From a virus: DNA of 31,538 nt. Below are positions 17,872-24,355 of this stretch, piece by piece. The notes beneath the pieces were generated by a model. The model had not been told where the DNA came from and did no database searches. It saw only the letters and a list, made by a program, of their open reading frames with translations. The position numbers were made by a program, and so were the translations under genes. The stretch covers positions 1 to 31,538 of IMG/VR virus record IMGVR_UViG_3300015263_000182; one strand, written 5' to 3'. The first letter of the stretch is position 1, and every line of letters begins with the position of its first letter.

Positions 17872-18046
17872 CATCCCGCCTTCCTTGCTACGCGACTGTG
17901 GCGTCTGCAAGGATGACGAAGTAACGCCGAAGACGAACGGTGAGCTGGCCGAAGCCTGGATGGATTGTCGCCTCTGCGTGACGTCTTACAGGGTTCGCAT
18001 TGACGCGGTACGTGAAATTGCAGCGTGCCGCCATGAAGAAGGGTGA
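17762..18046 (+). CDS. Outer-membrane spanin lipoprotein (Rz1-like), overlapping the inner spanin gene
   Basis: This 94-aa protein starts with GTG at 17762, 6 nt after GGAGG (17751-17755), in the +1 frame relative to the inner spanin. It has a signal peptide with a clear lipobox LLTGC (Cys21) followed by the short Pro-rich stretch KPKPTPAPQCPDIPPS typical of o-spanins. The final part is Cys-rich (RDCGVC, DCRLC). The first 110 nt lie inside the inner spanin gene and the rest runs beyond it, so the pair is overlapping rather than fully embedded. Confidence 0.85.
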   Translation: MKIQTAQLGPLLLSCALLTGCGVFGKPKPTPAPQCPDIPPSLLRDCGVCKDDEVTPKTNGELAEAWMDCRLCVTSYRVRIDAVREIAACRHEEG

Positions 18047-18389
18047 GCTGAAGATACCGAGCCAGATAACTCTATTGGCTAACACACTGCACGTAAGAAT
18101 AATCCCTGACAAAGAGTTTGACGAGCTTCACCAAGATCCCGAATACGAAGGAGCCCACGGAGTCTACGACGATCAGAGGATGAGTATCGACATTCGCGAG
18201 AGTAGCGACAAGAAGGGTCACACCTATCTACACGAGCTGACCCACGGTATTCTCACGGTGATGAACCATCCGCTTAACGACGACGAGACTTTCGTGGATC
18301 TCTTTTCGGGATTATTGCATCAAGCTCTAGTCACAGCCAAGTTTAAGAGAGCTCCAAGGAGGAAGGTAAGTGAAGCAGCGAGTGACTGA
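18033..18389 (+). CDS. Small zinc metallopeptidase-like protein (HExxH)
   Basis: This 118-aa protein carries YLHELTHGI, a consensus HExxH zinc-binding motif (about residues 67-75), followed by an acidic helix (DDETFVDLFSGLLHQAL) that could supply the third ligand, as in ImmA/IrrE (M78)-type and similar small metallopeptidases. Substrate unknown; it could process a phage or host protein late in infection. ATG at 18033 overlaps the outer-spanin end by 14 nt; TTG at 18000 is an alternative. No signal peptide is seen, so cytoplasmic action is likely. Confidence 0.7.
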   Translation: MKKGELKIPSQITLLANTLHVRIIPDKEFDELHQDPEYEGAHGVYDDQRMSIDIRESSDKKGHTYLHELTHGILTVMNHPLNDDETFVDLFSGLLHQALVTAKFKRAPRRKVSEAASD

Positions 18390-19452
18390 TGAGGAGATAC
18401 TAGCCGCACTAGACGCGTCAAATGGAATAAGAGCGCACGCGGCACATGCTCTTGGGATTTCAACGAGAAGGCTTGTAGCAAGAATCGGCAAGATGAGGGA
18501 CAACGGCATTGAGGTTCGAGAATCTACGTACACTGGCAGCTGTCCGACGAAGGCGGCAGACGAGAGATCAGAAACTCGGCTGTCATTCCCGGAGCTGCCG
18601 GACGAAGAGATCTCGATAGAAGAGCTACTGTACCGGCGCAAGTCGGAGTTTCGTCGCCGCAAAGAATGGAAGGACGCACGGCGCATCGTGCCTGTCAAGG
18701 TGAGTGACAACAGGCCGATAGGAATCGTCATGTTCGGAGATCCGCACGTTGACGATCCGGGTTCGGACATCGAGGCATTGGAGCGTGACGTCAATCTTAT
18801 CCGTGAGACTCCGGGATTGTACGGAGCCTGCATAGGTGACATCCAGAATAATTGGGTGGGGAGATTGTCGCACTTGTATGGTCGTCAGGAGACGACAGCG
18901 CGTCAGGCGTGGCAGTTGGTCGAGTGGTTCATCGACTCTTTGAAGGAGCACTGGCTCTTTCTGGTGCAGGGCAATCACGATCACTGGAGCGGCACTGGCA
19001 ATCCGTTGAACTGGATCCAGCGACAGTCTCAAGGCATACACGGAGACCACGAGGTACGCATCAGCATCGAGTTTCCAAACGATACGAAGGTGCGCATTGC
19101 TGCACGGCATGACTGGCCGGGCTCCTCTATCTGGAACCCGACGCATGGTCAGGTACGCGCCGCGACCATGACCGTCCACGATCACATCGTGGTTGCTGGC
19201 CATCGTCATACCGGCGGATACCAGAAGCTGCGCATTCCGGCCAGTCAGTTGATCTCACACTGTATTGCGCTCGGAGCGTACAAGCTCTTCGATGACTACG
19301 CTGAGGCGAAGGCATTTCCGAACAGGCACATCTCTCCGTCTGTCACTGCAATCATCAATCCGTCTGGCAATGAAGATAGTGTCGTAAGAATTGAACACGA
19401 CACTGAAGCTGCCGCGAGCTACTTGACGTGGCTTCGTCAAAGAGGAGGTTGA
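18370..19452 (+). CDS. Metallophosphoesterase with N-terminal helix-turn-helix
   Basis: This 360-aa protein starts with a Fis-type helix-turn-helix (about residues 6-50, HAAHALGISTRRLVARIGKM), then a linker rich in acidic and basic residues, and a calcineurin-like phosphoesterase domain. Metal-ligand motifs occur in order: GDPHVDD (about 123), GDIQNN (156), GNHDHW (201) and GHRHTGG (277). The family includes nucleases and phosphatases such as Mre11/SbcD-type and lambda Ser/Thr phosphatases. The DNA-binding domain favours a DNA substrate, by inference. GTG start at 18370 follows AGGAGGAAGG. It is the last gene of the rightward block. Confidence 0.85.
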   Translation: MKQRVTDEEILAALDASNGIRAHAAHALGISTRRLVARIGKMRDNGIEVRESTYTGSCPTKAADERSETRLSFPELPDEEISIEELLYRRKSEFRRRKEWKDARRIVPVKVSDNRPIGIVMFGDPHVDDPGSDIEALERDVNLIRETPGLYGACIGDIQNNWVGRLSHLYGRQETTARQAWQLVEWFIDSLKEHWLFLVQGNHDHWSGTGNPLNWIQRQSQGIHGDHEVRISIEFPNDTKVRIAARHDWPGSSIWNPTHGQVRAATMTVHDHIVVAGHRHTGGYQKLRIPASQLISHCIALGAYKLFDDYAEAKAFPNRHISPSVTAIINPSGNEDSVVRIEHDTEAAASYLTWLRQRGG

Positions 19453-19731
19453 GGCGGCTGAGGGGCAGGCAGGGGGCCGGGGGCAGGCAGGGGGGCACTT
19501 TTTTAACATAATTGGCCCCCCTGCTAGGCCTCCGCAGGGCCGCTAGGCTGGCCGCTAATTCACCCCGCTACCACCCTACCGGCCCCCCGGCCCCCGGCAG
19601 GCTGGCGCGGCCCTGCTAGGGGGCGCAATAGGGGGCAGGGGGCAGGGCCGGGGGGCATGCCGGGGGCCGGGGGCATGCTGCGCTGCAACATAGCGGCCCC
19701 CCGGCAGGGGGCAGGGGGCAGGGCCGCACCC
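19453..19731. repeat. Noncoding G/C-rich island with multiple G-quadruplex-type tracts between convergent operons
   Basis: No credible gene lies here. The sequence is built from runs of 4-6 G or C separated by CA, CC or CAGGCA. On the plus strand, G runs occur at 19462-19465, 19472-19476, 19479-19483 and 19490-19495, and again at 19619-19623, 19631-19635, 19638-19642, 19645-19647, 19650-19655, 19662-19666 and 19669-19673, then 19707-19723. C runs at 19563-19566, 19574-19576, 19583-19588 and 19591-19595 give the same potential on the minus strand. CCGGGGGGC (19648-19656) can pair with GCCCCCCGG (19696-19704). The composition differs sharply from flanking genes. Possible roles are transcription or replication arrest, an origin, or a recombination site. 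Confidence 0.75.
19487..19524. terminator. Candidate hairpin at the convergent junction
   Basis: GCAGGGGGGC (19487-19496) is the exact reverse complement of GCCCCCCTGC (19515-19524), forming a 10-bp stem with an 18-nt loop that contains six T (19499-19504). It lies 34 nt after the stop of the last rightward gene. The T run is in the loop, not after the stem, so this is not a standard rho-independent terminator, though the stem itself or a folded G-tract in front of the T run might stop polymerase. Confidence 0.35.
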
Positions 19732-19863
19732 TCAGCCCTCTTCGTCATCCCACCACCGAAATTTCTCCTCCTTCCACGGGAGGACGATGATGATGAGAAA
19801 GAGCATTGAGTACATCACCGCGATAAGAGCACTGTTCAGCACAGTGTTGAATATCTTGCGCAT
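19732..19863 (-). CDS. Small single-span membrane protein (43 aa)
   Basis: This 43-aa reading frame begins MRKIFNTVLNS, has one hydrophobic segment (about residues 12-28, LIAVMYSMLFLIIIVL), and ends with a charged aromatic tail (WKEEKFRWWDDEEG). GGAG lies 6 nt before the ATG at 19863, and the ATG overlaps the stop of the J-domain gene as TGATG, the coupling used throughout this operon. The ordered topology and coupling make it a believable gene although small. It is the last gene of the leftward operon and its stop abuts the G/C-rich island. Function unknown. Confidence 0.65.
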   Translation of the reverse strand: MRKIFNTVLNSALIAVMYSMLFLIIIVLPWKEEKFRWWDDEEG

Positions 19864-20459
19864 CAAAAGCTCCCCGTTGAGGTTACAGTTGAGGTGGTAA
19901 AGAACTGCGGAGGGTTGTCGTAGTCGTAGGAACAGTCCTTGAGCATCTCGATGGCACGGTTGGCCACCTCAAGGTTCTGAGTAGCCTCCCCGATGCTGCG
20001 CTTGATCTCCGCTTCCTTGGCATCAAAGAGATTCTTGAACAGCCCGTCGTCATGCAGCCGAGTACGGTGCTGTTCTAGTCTCTTGATGGCAGCGTTGGCC
20101 TGCGTGATGTGCGTCTTCATCTTGCCGCACTCTTTCTTGATGTGCTGCCGCATCTGCTCGATGATCTGAGCGCGTCCCGGCGTCACGTTGTTGAGCACGT
20201 CAGACATGATGGCGTAGATCAAGTTCTTGGCCTTCGCCTCGACCGAGGACATCCCGTTGGATTCGTCGCCGGTCTGGTCGTAGCGGCTGCGCCTCATCGG
20301 GTCGGACAGGACTGCATACGCCACGTTGACCTTCGACATCTTGGCCGTGTCGCCACCGCGATCAGGATGGTGCTTCCTAGACTTGCGACGGTATGCCTTC
20401 TTGATGTCCTCTGGCGTGGCGTCACGCGCCACACCGAGCTCGTCGTAGAGGTCAGTCAT
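19863..20459 (-). CDS. J-domain (DnaJ-like) co-chaperone protein
   Basis: This 198-aa protein has a complete N-terminal J domain (residues 2-62): DLYDELGVARDATPEDIKKA, the catalytic HPD tripeptide in KHHPDRGGD, and NVAYAVLSDPMRRSRYDQTG. The HPD loop stimulates host DnaK ATPase. No Gly/Phe region or zinc-finger domain follows; instead there is a long charged helical tail (about 80-180, likely coiled coil) that may choose the client. It is a class C-type J protein, and would recruit host Hsp70 to a phage complex. AAGGA precedes the ATG at 20459. Confidence 0.9.
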   Translation of the reverse strand: MTDLYDELGVARDATPEDIKKAYRRKSRKHHPDRGGDTAKMSKVNVAYAVLSDPMRRSRYDQTGDESNGMSSVEAKAKNLIYAIMSDVLNNVTPGRAQIIEQMRQHIKKECGKMKTHITQANAAIKRLEQHRTRLHDDGLFKNLFDAKEAEIKRSIGEATQNLEVANRAIEMLKDCSYDYDNPPQFFTTSTVTSTGSF

Positions 20460-20685
20460 TGTGGTTCCTTCTAAAGATGCTGCGCCACCACGACACCCTC
20501 GGCGGTGGATCGGGGCGACGCTCGAAGAACTTTCCCTCTATGCCGCACTTCCCTTCATAGCGGGCATTGCTCACAGGCATGTACGGTCCAGTCAGCAGAC
20601 GTGACTGAGGATGGTAGCACATCGGCGGCAGTGGGATGTGATGGTTCGACTTGAAGTGAACACAGTCAACGCAGAAGTTAGTCAT
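20452..20685 (-). CDS. Small cysteine-rich protein, possible zinc-binding
   Basis: This 77-aa protein starts MTNFCVDCVHFKSNHHIPLP and has four cysteines arranged as FCVDCVHF, MCYHP and GKCGIEGKFF, with nearby His, suggesting a single small metal-binding fold. The C-terminus is basic and Trp-containing (PPRVSWWRSIFRRNH). AGGAG lies 5 nt before the ATG at 20685; the frame continues upstream but lacks a better start. It overlaps the neighbours by 8 nt on both sides. Function unknown. Confidence 0.65.
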   Translation of the reverse strand: MTNFCVDCVHFKSNHHIPLPPMCYHPQSRLLTGPYMPVSNARYEGKCGIEGKFFERRPDPPPRVSWWRSIFRRNHND

Positions 20686-21424
20686 GCTGACTCCTGATGC
20701 TGTTCCTGTGGTCAGCCTGTTCGTCAACGACCATGAACTCTACCTCGTGCTCCATGCGCATCTGTCCAGCGGTCTTCTGCACGTTGGCGCGTTCCTCGTC
20801 GTTCAAGTCCGCTCGTGCGCAGCGATAGCACTTGTCATGGAGGCTGATGCTGGCAATGTGCAGGAACGGATCCGTGGCATGCGCCACGAGCAGCCCGCAC
20901 TCGGCACACTCCATGCCGGGGATTTCCTTCTTGGGCTCGGTGGTCGGAATGACCTTGTCCGGCTGCCCCATCGTCTTGACAACCTCGTGCGAGAAGTCCT
21001 CGGCAGTGACGTGATTCTGTTTACGCGAGTACTCATCGAACGTCCGCATGTTCTCCTGCTCACGCTCGTCGGCGTCGCGGCGCAGCTCCTCGAAGAACCC
21101 TGCCGCGAACGGATCGGCGGCATACGTGCGATACTCGTTCTCGACGAGCGTGAGGTAGCGGCGCAGATCCGCGATGTCGTCCAGCACGTCTTCGACGTTG
21201 GCGTCCATCGCCTTGAACACGTCATAGCCTTCGTTCTTGACGATGTTCTCGATGCGGTCCCACTTGCGAGCCAGCATCATGAAGGCGCCGATGCCTCCGC
21301 GCTTCTTCCAGCTGTCGCCGTAGGAGCGGCCCTTGATGATGAGCACGTCCATGTCCGCGTTCAACAGCTCCGCCAGCCTGCGACGGAATGCCAGTTCCTG
21401 ATCAGTGTGCTTAAAGCGTTCCAT
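20678..21424 (-). CDS. Possible nucleotide-modification-associated protein (Nmad1/DUF1599-like) with C-terminal zinc ribbon
   Basis: This 248-aa protein contains KGRSYGDSWKKRGG then MMLARKWDRIENIV (about residues 30-65) and a later acidic helix EDVLDDIADLRRYLTL (about 83-98). The YGxxW, K-x-x-RI-x-x-IE and D-x-x-DLxxY pattern resembles the Nmad1/DUF1599 helical family, associated with DNA-base modification operons; I recall this from memory and cannot verify it. The C-terminal part has MECAECG and DKCYRCA, a two-pair cysteine set likely binding zinc. ATG at 21424 follows GGAGGA. It follows the HD nucleotidase in the same operon. Confidence 0.6.
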   Translation of the reverse strand: MERFKHTDQELAFRRRLAELLNADMDVLIIKGRSYGDSWKKRGGIGAFMMLARKWDRIENIVKNEGYDVFKAMDANVEDVLDDIADLRRYLTLVENEYRTYAADPFAAGFFEELRRDADEREQENMRTFDEYSRKQNHVTAEDFSHEVVKTMGQPDKVIPTTEPKKEIPGMECAECGLLVAHATDPFLHIASISLHDKCYRCARADLNDEERANVQKTAGQMRMEHEVEFMVVDEQADHRNSIRSQHD

Positions 21425-21947
21425 GAGTGTTTCCTCCTGCTGATTCAAATAGCGCCATTGCGTACTCAGTTAGTTCCTGTGTCCGTTCGTTGAGTGAGAT
21501 GAGCTCACGGTTGCGCACGGCACCGATGGCTCGCCGCACCATGTCCTCAACTCCTCGGTTGCCCATCATGTACTCCTCGATCCCGTAGAACACGAGCTCC
21601 ATGATGTCGGCAAATTTCACGTACCGATGCTCCTCCTCGGAGAGGAAGGTCTTGGTCTGGTAGTCGAGATGGATGTCCTCCTCTACTTCTCGAAGAGCCT
21701 CTTCAAGCTTCGGGTTGTCCCACTTCGCCGGTGCCGGTACGTCGCCGGTGACGGCCTCTGGTAGATCGTGATAGAGCATCGCCCTCCAGACGTTCTTGTC
21801 AGCGTCCGGGTACACTGCGTCAAGGATCACAAGAGCGTTGAAAGTGTGCTCTCCGACACCCTGTTGATGGATGACGCTCTTGGTATGGCAGCGTTTCGTT
21901 CTGGCAGCTACCCTCGCCAGCTCAAGCAGATCGTGCGATGTCTTCAC
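21411..21947 (-). CDS. HD-domain 5'-nucleotidase (YfbR-like)
   Basis: This 178-aa protein is an HD-superfamily metallohydrolase of the size and motif order of YfbR-type 5'-deoxynucleotidases, which dephosphorylate deoxynucleoside monophosphates. Metal ligands are visible: VGEH (H34), YHDLPE (H60, D61, with E64) and KFADIMEL (D114). Directly after the thymidylate-synthase homologue, it could remove host dNMPs that would compete with a modified precursor; that role is inference. The GTG start at 21947 overlaps the upstream stop as GTGA and follows AGGAGA. Confidence 0.85.
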   Translation of the reverse strand: MKTSHDLLELARVAARTKRCHTKSVIHQQGVGEHTFNALVILDAVYPDADKNVWRAMLYHDLPEAVTGDVPAPAKWDNPKLEEALREVEEDIHLDYQTKTFLSEEEHRYVKFADIMELVFYGIEEYMMGNRGVEDMVRRAIGAVRNRELISLNERTQELTEYAMALFESAGGNTHGTL

Positions 21948-22969
21948 TTCACTCTCCTGATCATCCAGCGGATGCCAGCCTCGTGCCAGTCGATGTTCTC
22001 GAGGTCCCTGCGCCTGTCGAAGAACTCAACTGCCTTAGCCGCGCCCTCATTCTTGTAGATTTTCCACGCTTCCCACATGGGAATGACTACGGCATTGAAG
22101 AAGCGCAGAGTTAAGACACGGTCTTCAATCTTAGCGCCAGCCGCCACAGAGTTGCAGAAGCTTTCGCAGCACTCCAAGAACTTCAGCCAGTCGTCTGCGT
22201 CATCGAGGAGCGGCACGGTATGAATGCCATTGAGGTAGAGGTCCACCACACCCTCACGACTGCCTTCACGCAGGAGGCGCTCGTACACTGCGATGTCTGG
22301 GTAGACGTGGAAGCTGTCGCTGATCTGCCGATAGACGCCGACGTACATGCCGAGCGCCGAGGCCACGAACTCCTGCAAGACGCTGAACTGAACAGCGTTC
22401 GCTCCGTACGCGCCCCAGATGGCATCGTTGCTGCGGCAGCACACCGTCATGTCCAGTCCGCCACTCCTAGCCTTGAAGAATATCGCGTCATTGCACGGGA
22501 TGTCCTTCGAGTCGAAGTTGAGGTCGTCCTTGGGATCCCAGATCATCATCACTGCGCGGCGCGTGTCTGGTTCCTTCTTCATGAGGAACACGACTTCCAT
22601 GATCTGATCTCCGTACCAGACTTGACTGCCGAAGTGTCGGCGCAGCCTGTGTCCGTACGGAGCATGGAACGTAATGCCGTCGTCGGAGTACTGCGCAATC
22701 TGTCTGTTGAACATCCTGAGGAACCCGACGTCCTTTCTACCCGCCAAGATCCACAGAGACTCGAACAGGTGAAAGAACGGGTTGGCGTCACGCGCCGGAC
22801 AGAATGACACACGCTGCGTCGGGCATGAGTACTCCGTTACGACGGGCTCCGGCCACTCGCGTGTGAGGGTGCCTCTTGCCGTCCTGTTTATCCAATGAGT
22901 CTCATGGCGCATCATGAACACGAGTTCTGAGATTGCGCCATTGACATTCCTAACACTGATGGTTTTCAT
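21944..22969 (-). CDS. Thymidylate synthase homologue, probable dUMP (pyrimidine) hydroxymethylase
   Basis: This 341-aa protein keeps the thymidylate-synthase catalytic layout: FHLFESLWILAG (E70), catalytic Cys in DIPCNDAIFF (C159), CRSNDAIWG (R179, S180, D182), Asn191 in GAYGANAVQFS, and SFHVYPD (H221, Y223). Phage homologues of this class often make 5-hydroxymethyl-dUMP or 5-hydroxymethyl-dCMP instead of dTMP. Retention of Asn at the base-recognition position, where T4 dCMP hydroxymethylase has Asp, favours a uracil substrate. Clustering with base-modification genes supports hydroxymethylase over plain dTMP synthesis, but motifs alone cannot separate them. AGGAAGGGG precedes the ATG. Confidence 0.85.
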   Translation of the reverse strand: MKTISVRNVNGAISELVFMMRHETHWINRTARGTLTREWPEPVVTEYSCPTQRVSFCPARDANPFFHLFESLWILAGRKDVGFLRMFNRQIAQYSDDGITFHAPYGHRLRRHFGSQVWYGDQIMEVVFLMKKEPDTRRAVMMIWDPKDDLNFDSKDIPCNDAIFFKARSGGLDMTVCCRSNDAIWGAYGANAVQFSVLQEFVASALGMYVGVYRQISDSFHVYPDIAVYERLLREGSREGVVDLYLNGIHTVPLLDDADDWLKFLECCESFCNSVAAGAKIEDRVLTLRFFNAVVIPMWEAWKIYKNEGAAKAVEFFDRRRDLENIDWHEAGIRWMIRRVK

Positions 22970-22979
22970 TTTCCCCTTC

Positions 22980-23609
22980 CTAGTATCCGTAGCGGTCTGC
23001 CATCTTCCTGATCTTAGCGGTCAGGCGAGGGTCCTGTTTCTCGAGGTCTTGCCACGTGACGTGCCGCGCCTTGAAGATCCCTCTGCTCCTGTTGGCCGGA
23101 GGAATCTGCGGCAGCTTCACGTTGCCAAGCTTCGTCATGTCACAAAGTCTGCGCCACTCCGACTTCCCCTTCACCAAGTCTTCTAGCCTGAACCTGTTCT
23201 TGGTGTAGCGCTCACAGGCTCTGTTGACCTCGTACCAGATGTGCATCGACTTGAGCACCTTCGGCTTGAGGCCAGCTGGGATGATGTCGAACTCTTCTAG
23301 CCACTCCTGATGCTCGACGCCGATGGTGCTCCAGATCGAGCCTATGGTCTTCAACGGATCTCGAACCAGATGAGCTCGGTGCTGAAACTGATAATCCGAC
23401 AGTCGCTCACCGACGTGCGCGATGAGGCCCTTCGGGTGCGTGGACGGACTGAATGGATACCACGGAGTGTCGAGGAAGAAGTAACAAGACACAGTGCCGT
23501 CCTCACGAACGTACTCGTGTCCGACGTCCTTGCCCGCTGCCCTGAACACTCTCGAGAGCCATGTCGTTCCGCTGCGGCTGTTGCCGACGACGTTGATCCA
23601 GTGTTTCAC
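22980..23609 (-). CDS. Sulfotransferase-family protein (PAPS-type P-loop)
   Basis: This protein of about 209 aa looks like a bacterial sulfotransferase, which moves sulfate from PAPS to a hydroxyl or amine. The 5'-phosphosulfate loop is GNSRSGTTWL (about residues 9-18); the 3'-phosphate-binding motif is HLVRDPLKTIGS (R83, D84, S91); a RFRLEDLV segment matches the usual [RY]-x-EDL, and the C-terminal end LTAKIRKMADRYGY matches the typical terminal helix. Two GTG starts are possible (23612 and 23609); 23609 has better spacing to GAGG. A sulfotransferase inside a base-modification gene run is unusual. The acceptor is unknown. Confidence 0.82.
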   Translation of the reverse strand: MKHWINVVGNSRSGTTWLSRVFRAAGKDVGHEYVREDGTVSCYFFLDTPWYPFSPSTHPKGLIAHVGERLSDYQFQHRAHLVRDPLKTIGSIWSTIGVEHQEWLEEFDIIPAGLKPKVLKSMHIWYEVNRACERYTKNRFRLEDLVKGKSEWRRLCDMTKLGNVKLPQIPPANRSRGIFKARHVTWQDLEKQDPRLTAKIRKMADRYGY

Positions 23610-24355
23610 CACGTCACCTCGTCTTGCAGTGTAAAGTCAACCTTTACAGTCGGATCATCGCACAAGGTTTCAGGCGTCCCCCACTCGTGCAGGAACATCT
23701 GCTCAACGTCAACGCTGACCTTGCGCCCCTCCTTGACGTGCTCGAAGAGTTGACTGAGGTACAGCACCTCACCCGGCCAAGTCTCCTCGAGATAGGTCTT
23801 CATGATCACCTTCGAGTCGCGGAAGTAGAATGCTCCGGCCAGCGCATGCGCAGAGATTGGGTCCTTCTCGGCACCTCTGGTGAACACGGGATGCGCGTCA
23901 ACGTATCCGTACCGCTCCTTGTTGACGGAGGGGCGGAACGTCAGCGCACCGAGGACAGCGCCACGCGCTCGGCACCGGAACAGGAAGTCATCCAGCACCG
24001 GAGAGTCGAAGGCATTGTCGCAGTTGAGCACCACGATGTCACCGTAGAGCCCGCTGTCGTACTGATTGAGGTGACTGATGATACGCACGACGGTCTCTGC
24101 CTGCCCTGAGGTCGGAGGCAGTCCTACCAGCGAGGCAGGTCTATCCATCCGTGCCGCGAACGCAGCGACATCAGAAGTCTTCACTCCCACCACGACCCTG
24201 CCCTCCCAGTCCTCCGGGATGACGTGGTCAATCATGGTGGCATAGCGGCCCTTCCACACGAACTTCACGAGAGCCTTCGGCAAGTCGGTCTTCTGCTTGA
24301 AGCGCATGCTGTCGCCAGCCGCAGGAATGATCAGAGTGCAAGGCACACTTTCCAC
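23606..24355 (-). CDS. Sugar-type nucleotidyltransferase (GT-A fold pyrophosphorylase)
   Basis: This 249-aa protein has the N-terminal signature of NTP_transferase enzymes, IIPAAGDSMRF followed by DLPKAL (R18, P26, K27), which join a sugar- or alcohol-phosphate to an NTP. A TSGQAETVV segment (about 82-90) corresponds to the usual nucleotide-binding Gln loop and VVLNCDNAF (D113) to the metal-binding Asp. Length is that of compact GlmU-N/RmlA/LicC-like enzymes; no left-handed beta-helix follows. With the kinase and HAD genes immediately upstream in the operon, it probably makes an NDP-activated donor. GTG at 24355 follows GGAG. Confidence 0.82.
   Translation of the reverse strand: MESVPCTLIIPAAGDSMRFKQKTDLPKALVKFVWKGRYATMIDHVIPEDWEGRVVVGVKTSDVAAFAARMDRPASLVGLPPTSGQAETVVRIISHLNQYDSGLYGDIVVLNCDNAFDSPVLDDFLFRCRARGAVLGALTFRPSVNKERYGYVDAHPVFTRGAEKDPISAHALAGAFYFRDSKVIMKTYLEETWPGEVLYLSQLFEHVKEGRKVSVDVEQMFLHEWGTPETLCDDPTVKVDFTLQDEVTW

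Noticed and set aside
19499-19504. T6 run as a classical rho-independent terminator of the rightward operon
   Set aside because: The only clear stem places the T run in its loop, not after the stem.
19453-19731. CRISPR array
   Set aside because: The repeated element is short G or C runs with no constant repeat length or unique spacers.
19560-19748. Minus-strand frame in the G/C-rich island
   Set aside because: The translation is low-complexity Pro/Gly/Ala/Arg caused by G and C runs; it overlaps the 43-aa gene that has a proper start signal.
22220-22807. 195-aa plus-strand frame inside the thymidylate-synthase homologue
   Set aside because: The minus strand carries all catalytic motifs in order; the plus frame has no recognisable domain.
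21944-22969. T4-type dCMP hydroxymethylase
   Set aside because: The base-recognition position keeps Asn (N191) as in dUMP-using enzymes; T4 gp42 has Asp there. Not excluded experimentally.
22980-23609. This P-loop-like protein as the missing 5-hmU DNA kinase
   Set aside because: SRSGTTWL and RDPxxxxxS are sulfotransferase motifs; there is no GxxxxGK[ST] Walker A of kinases.
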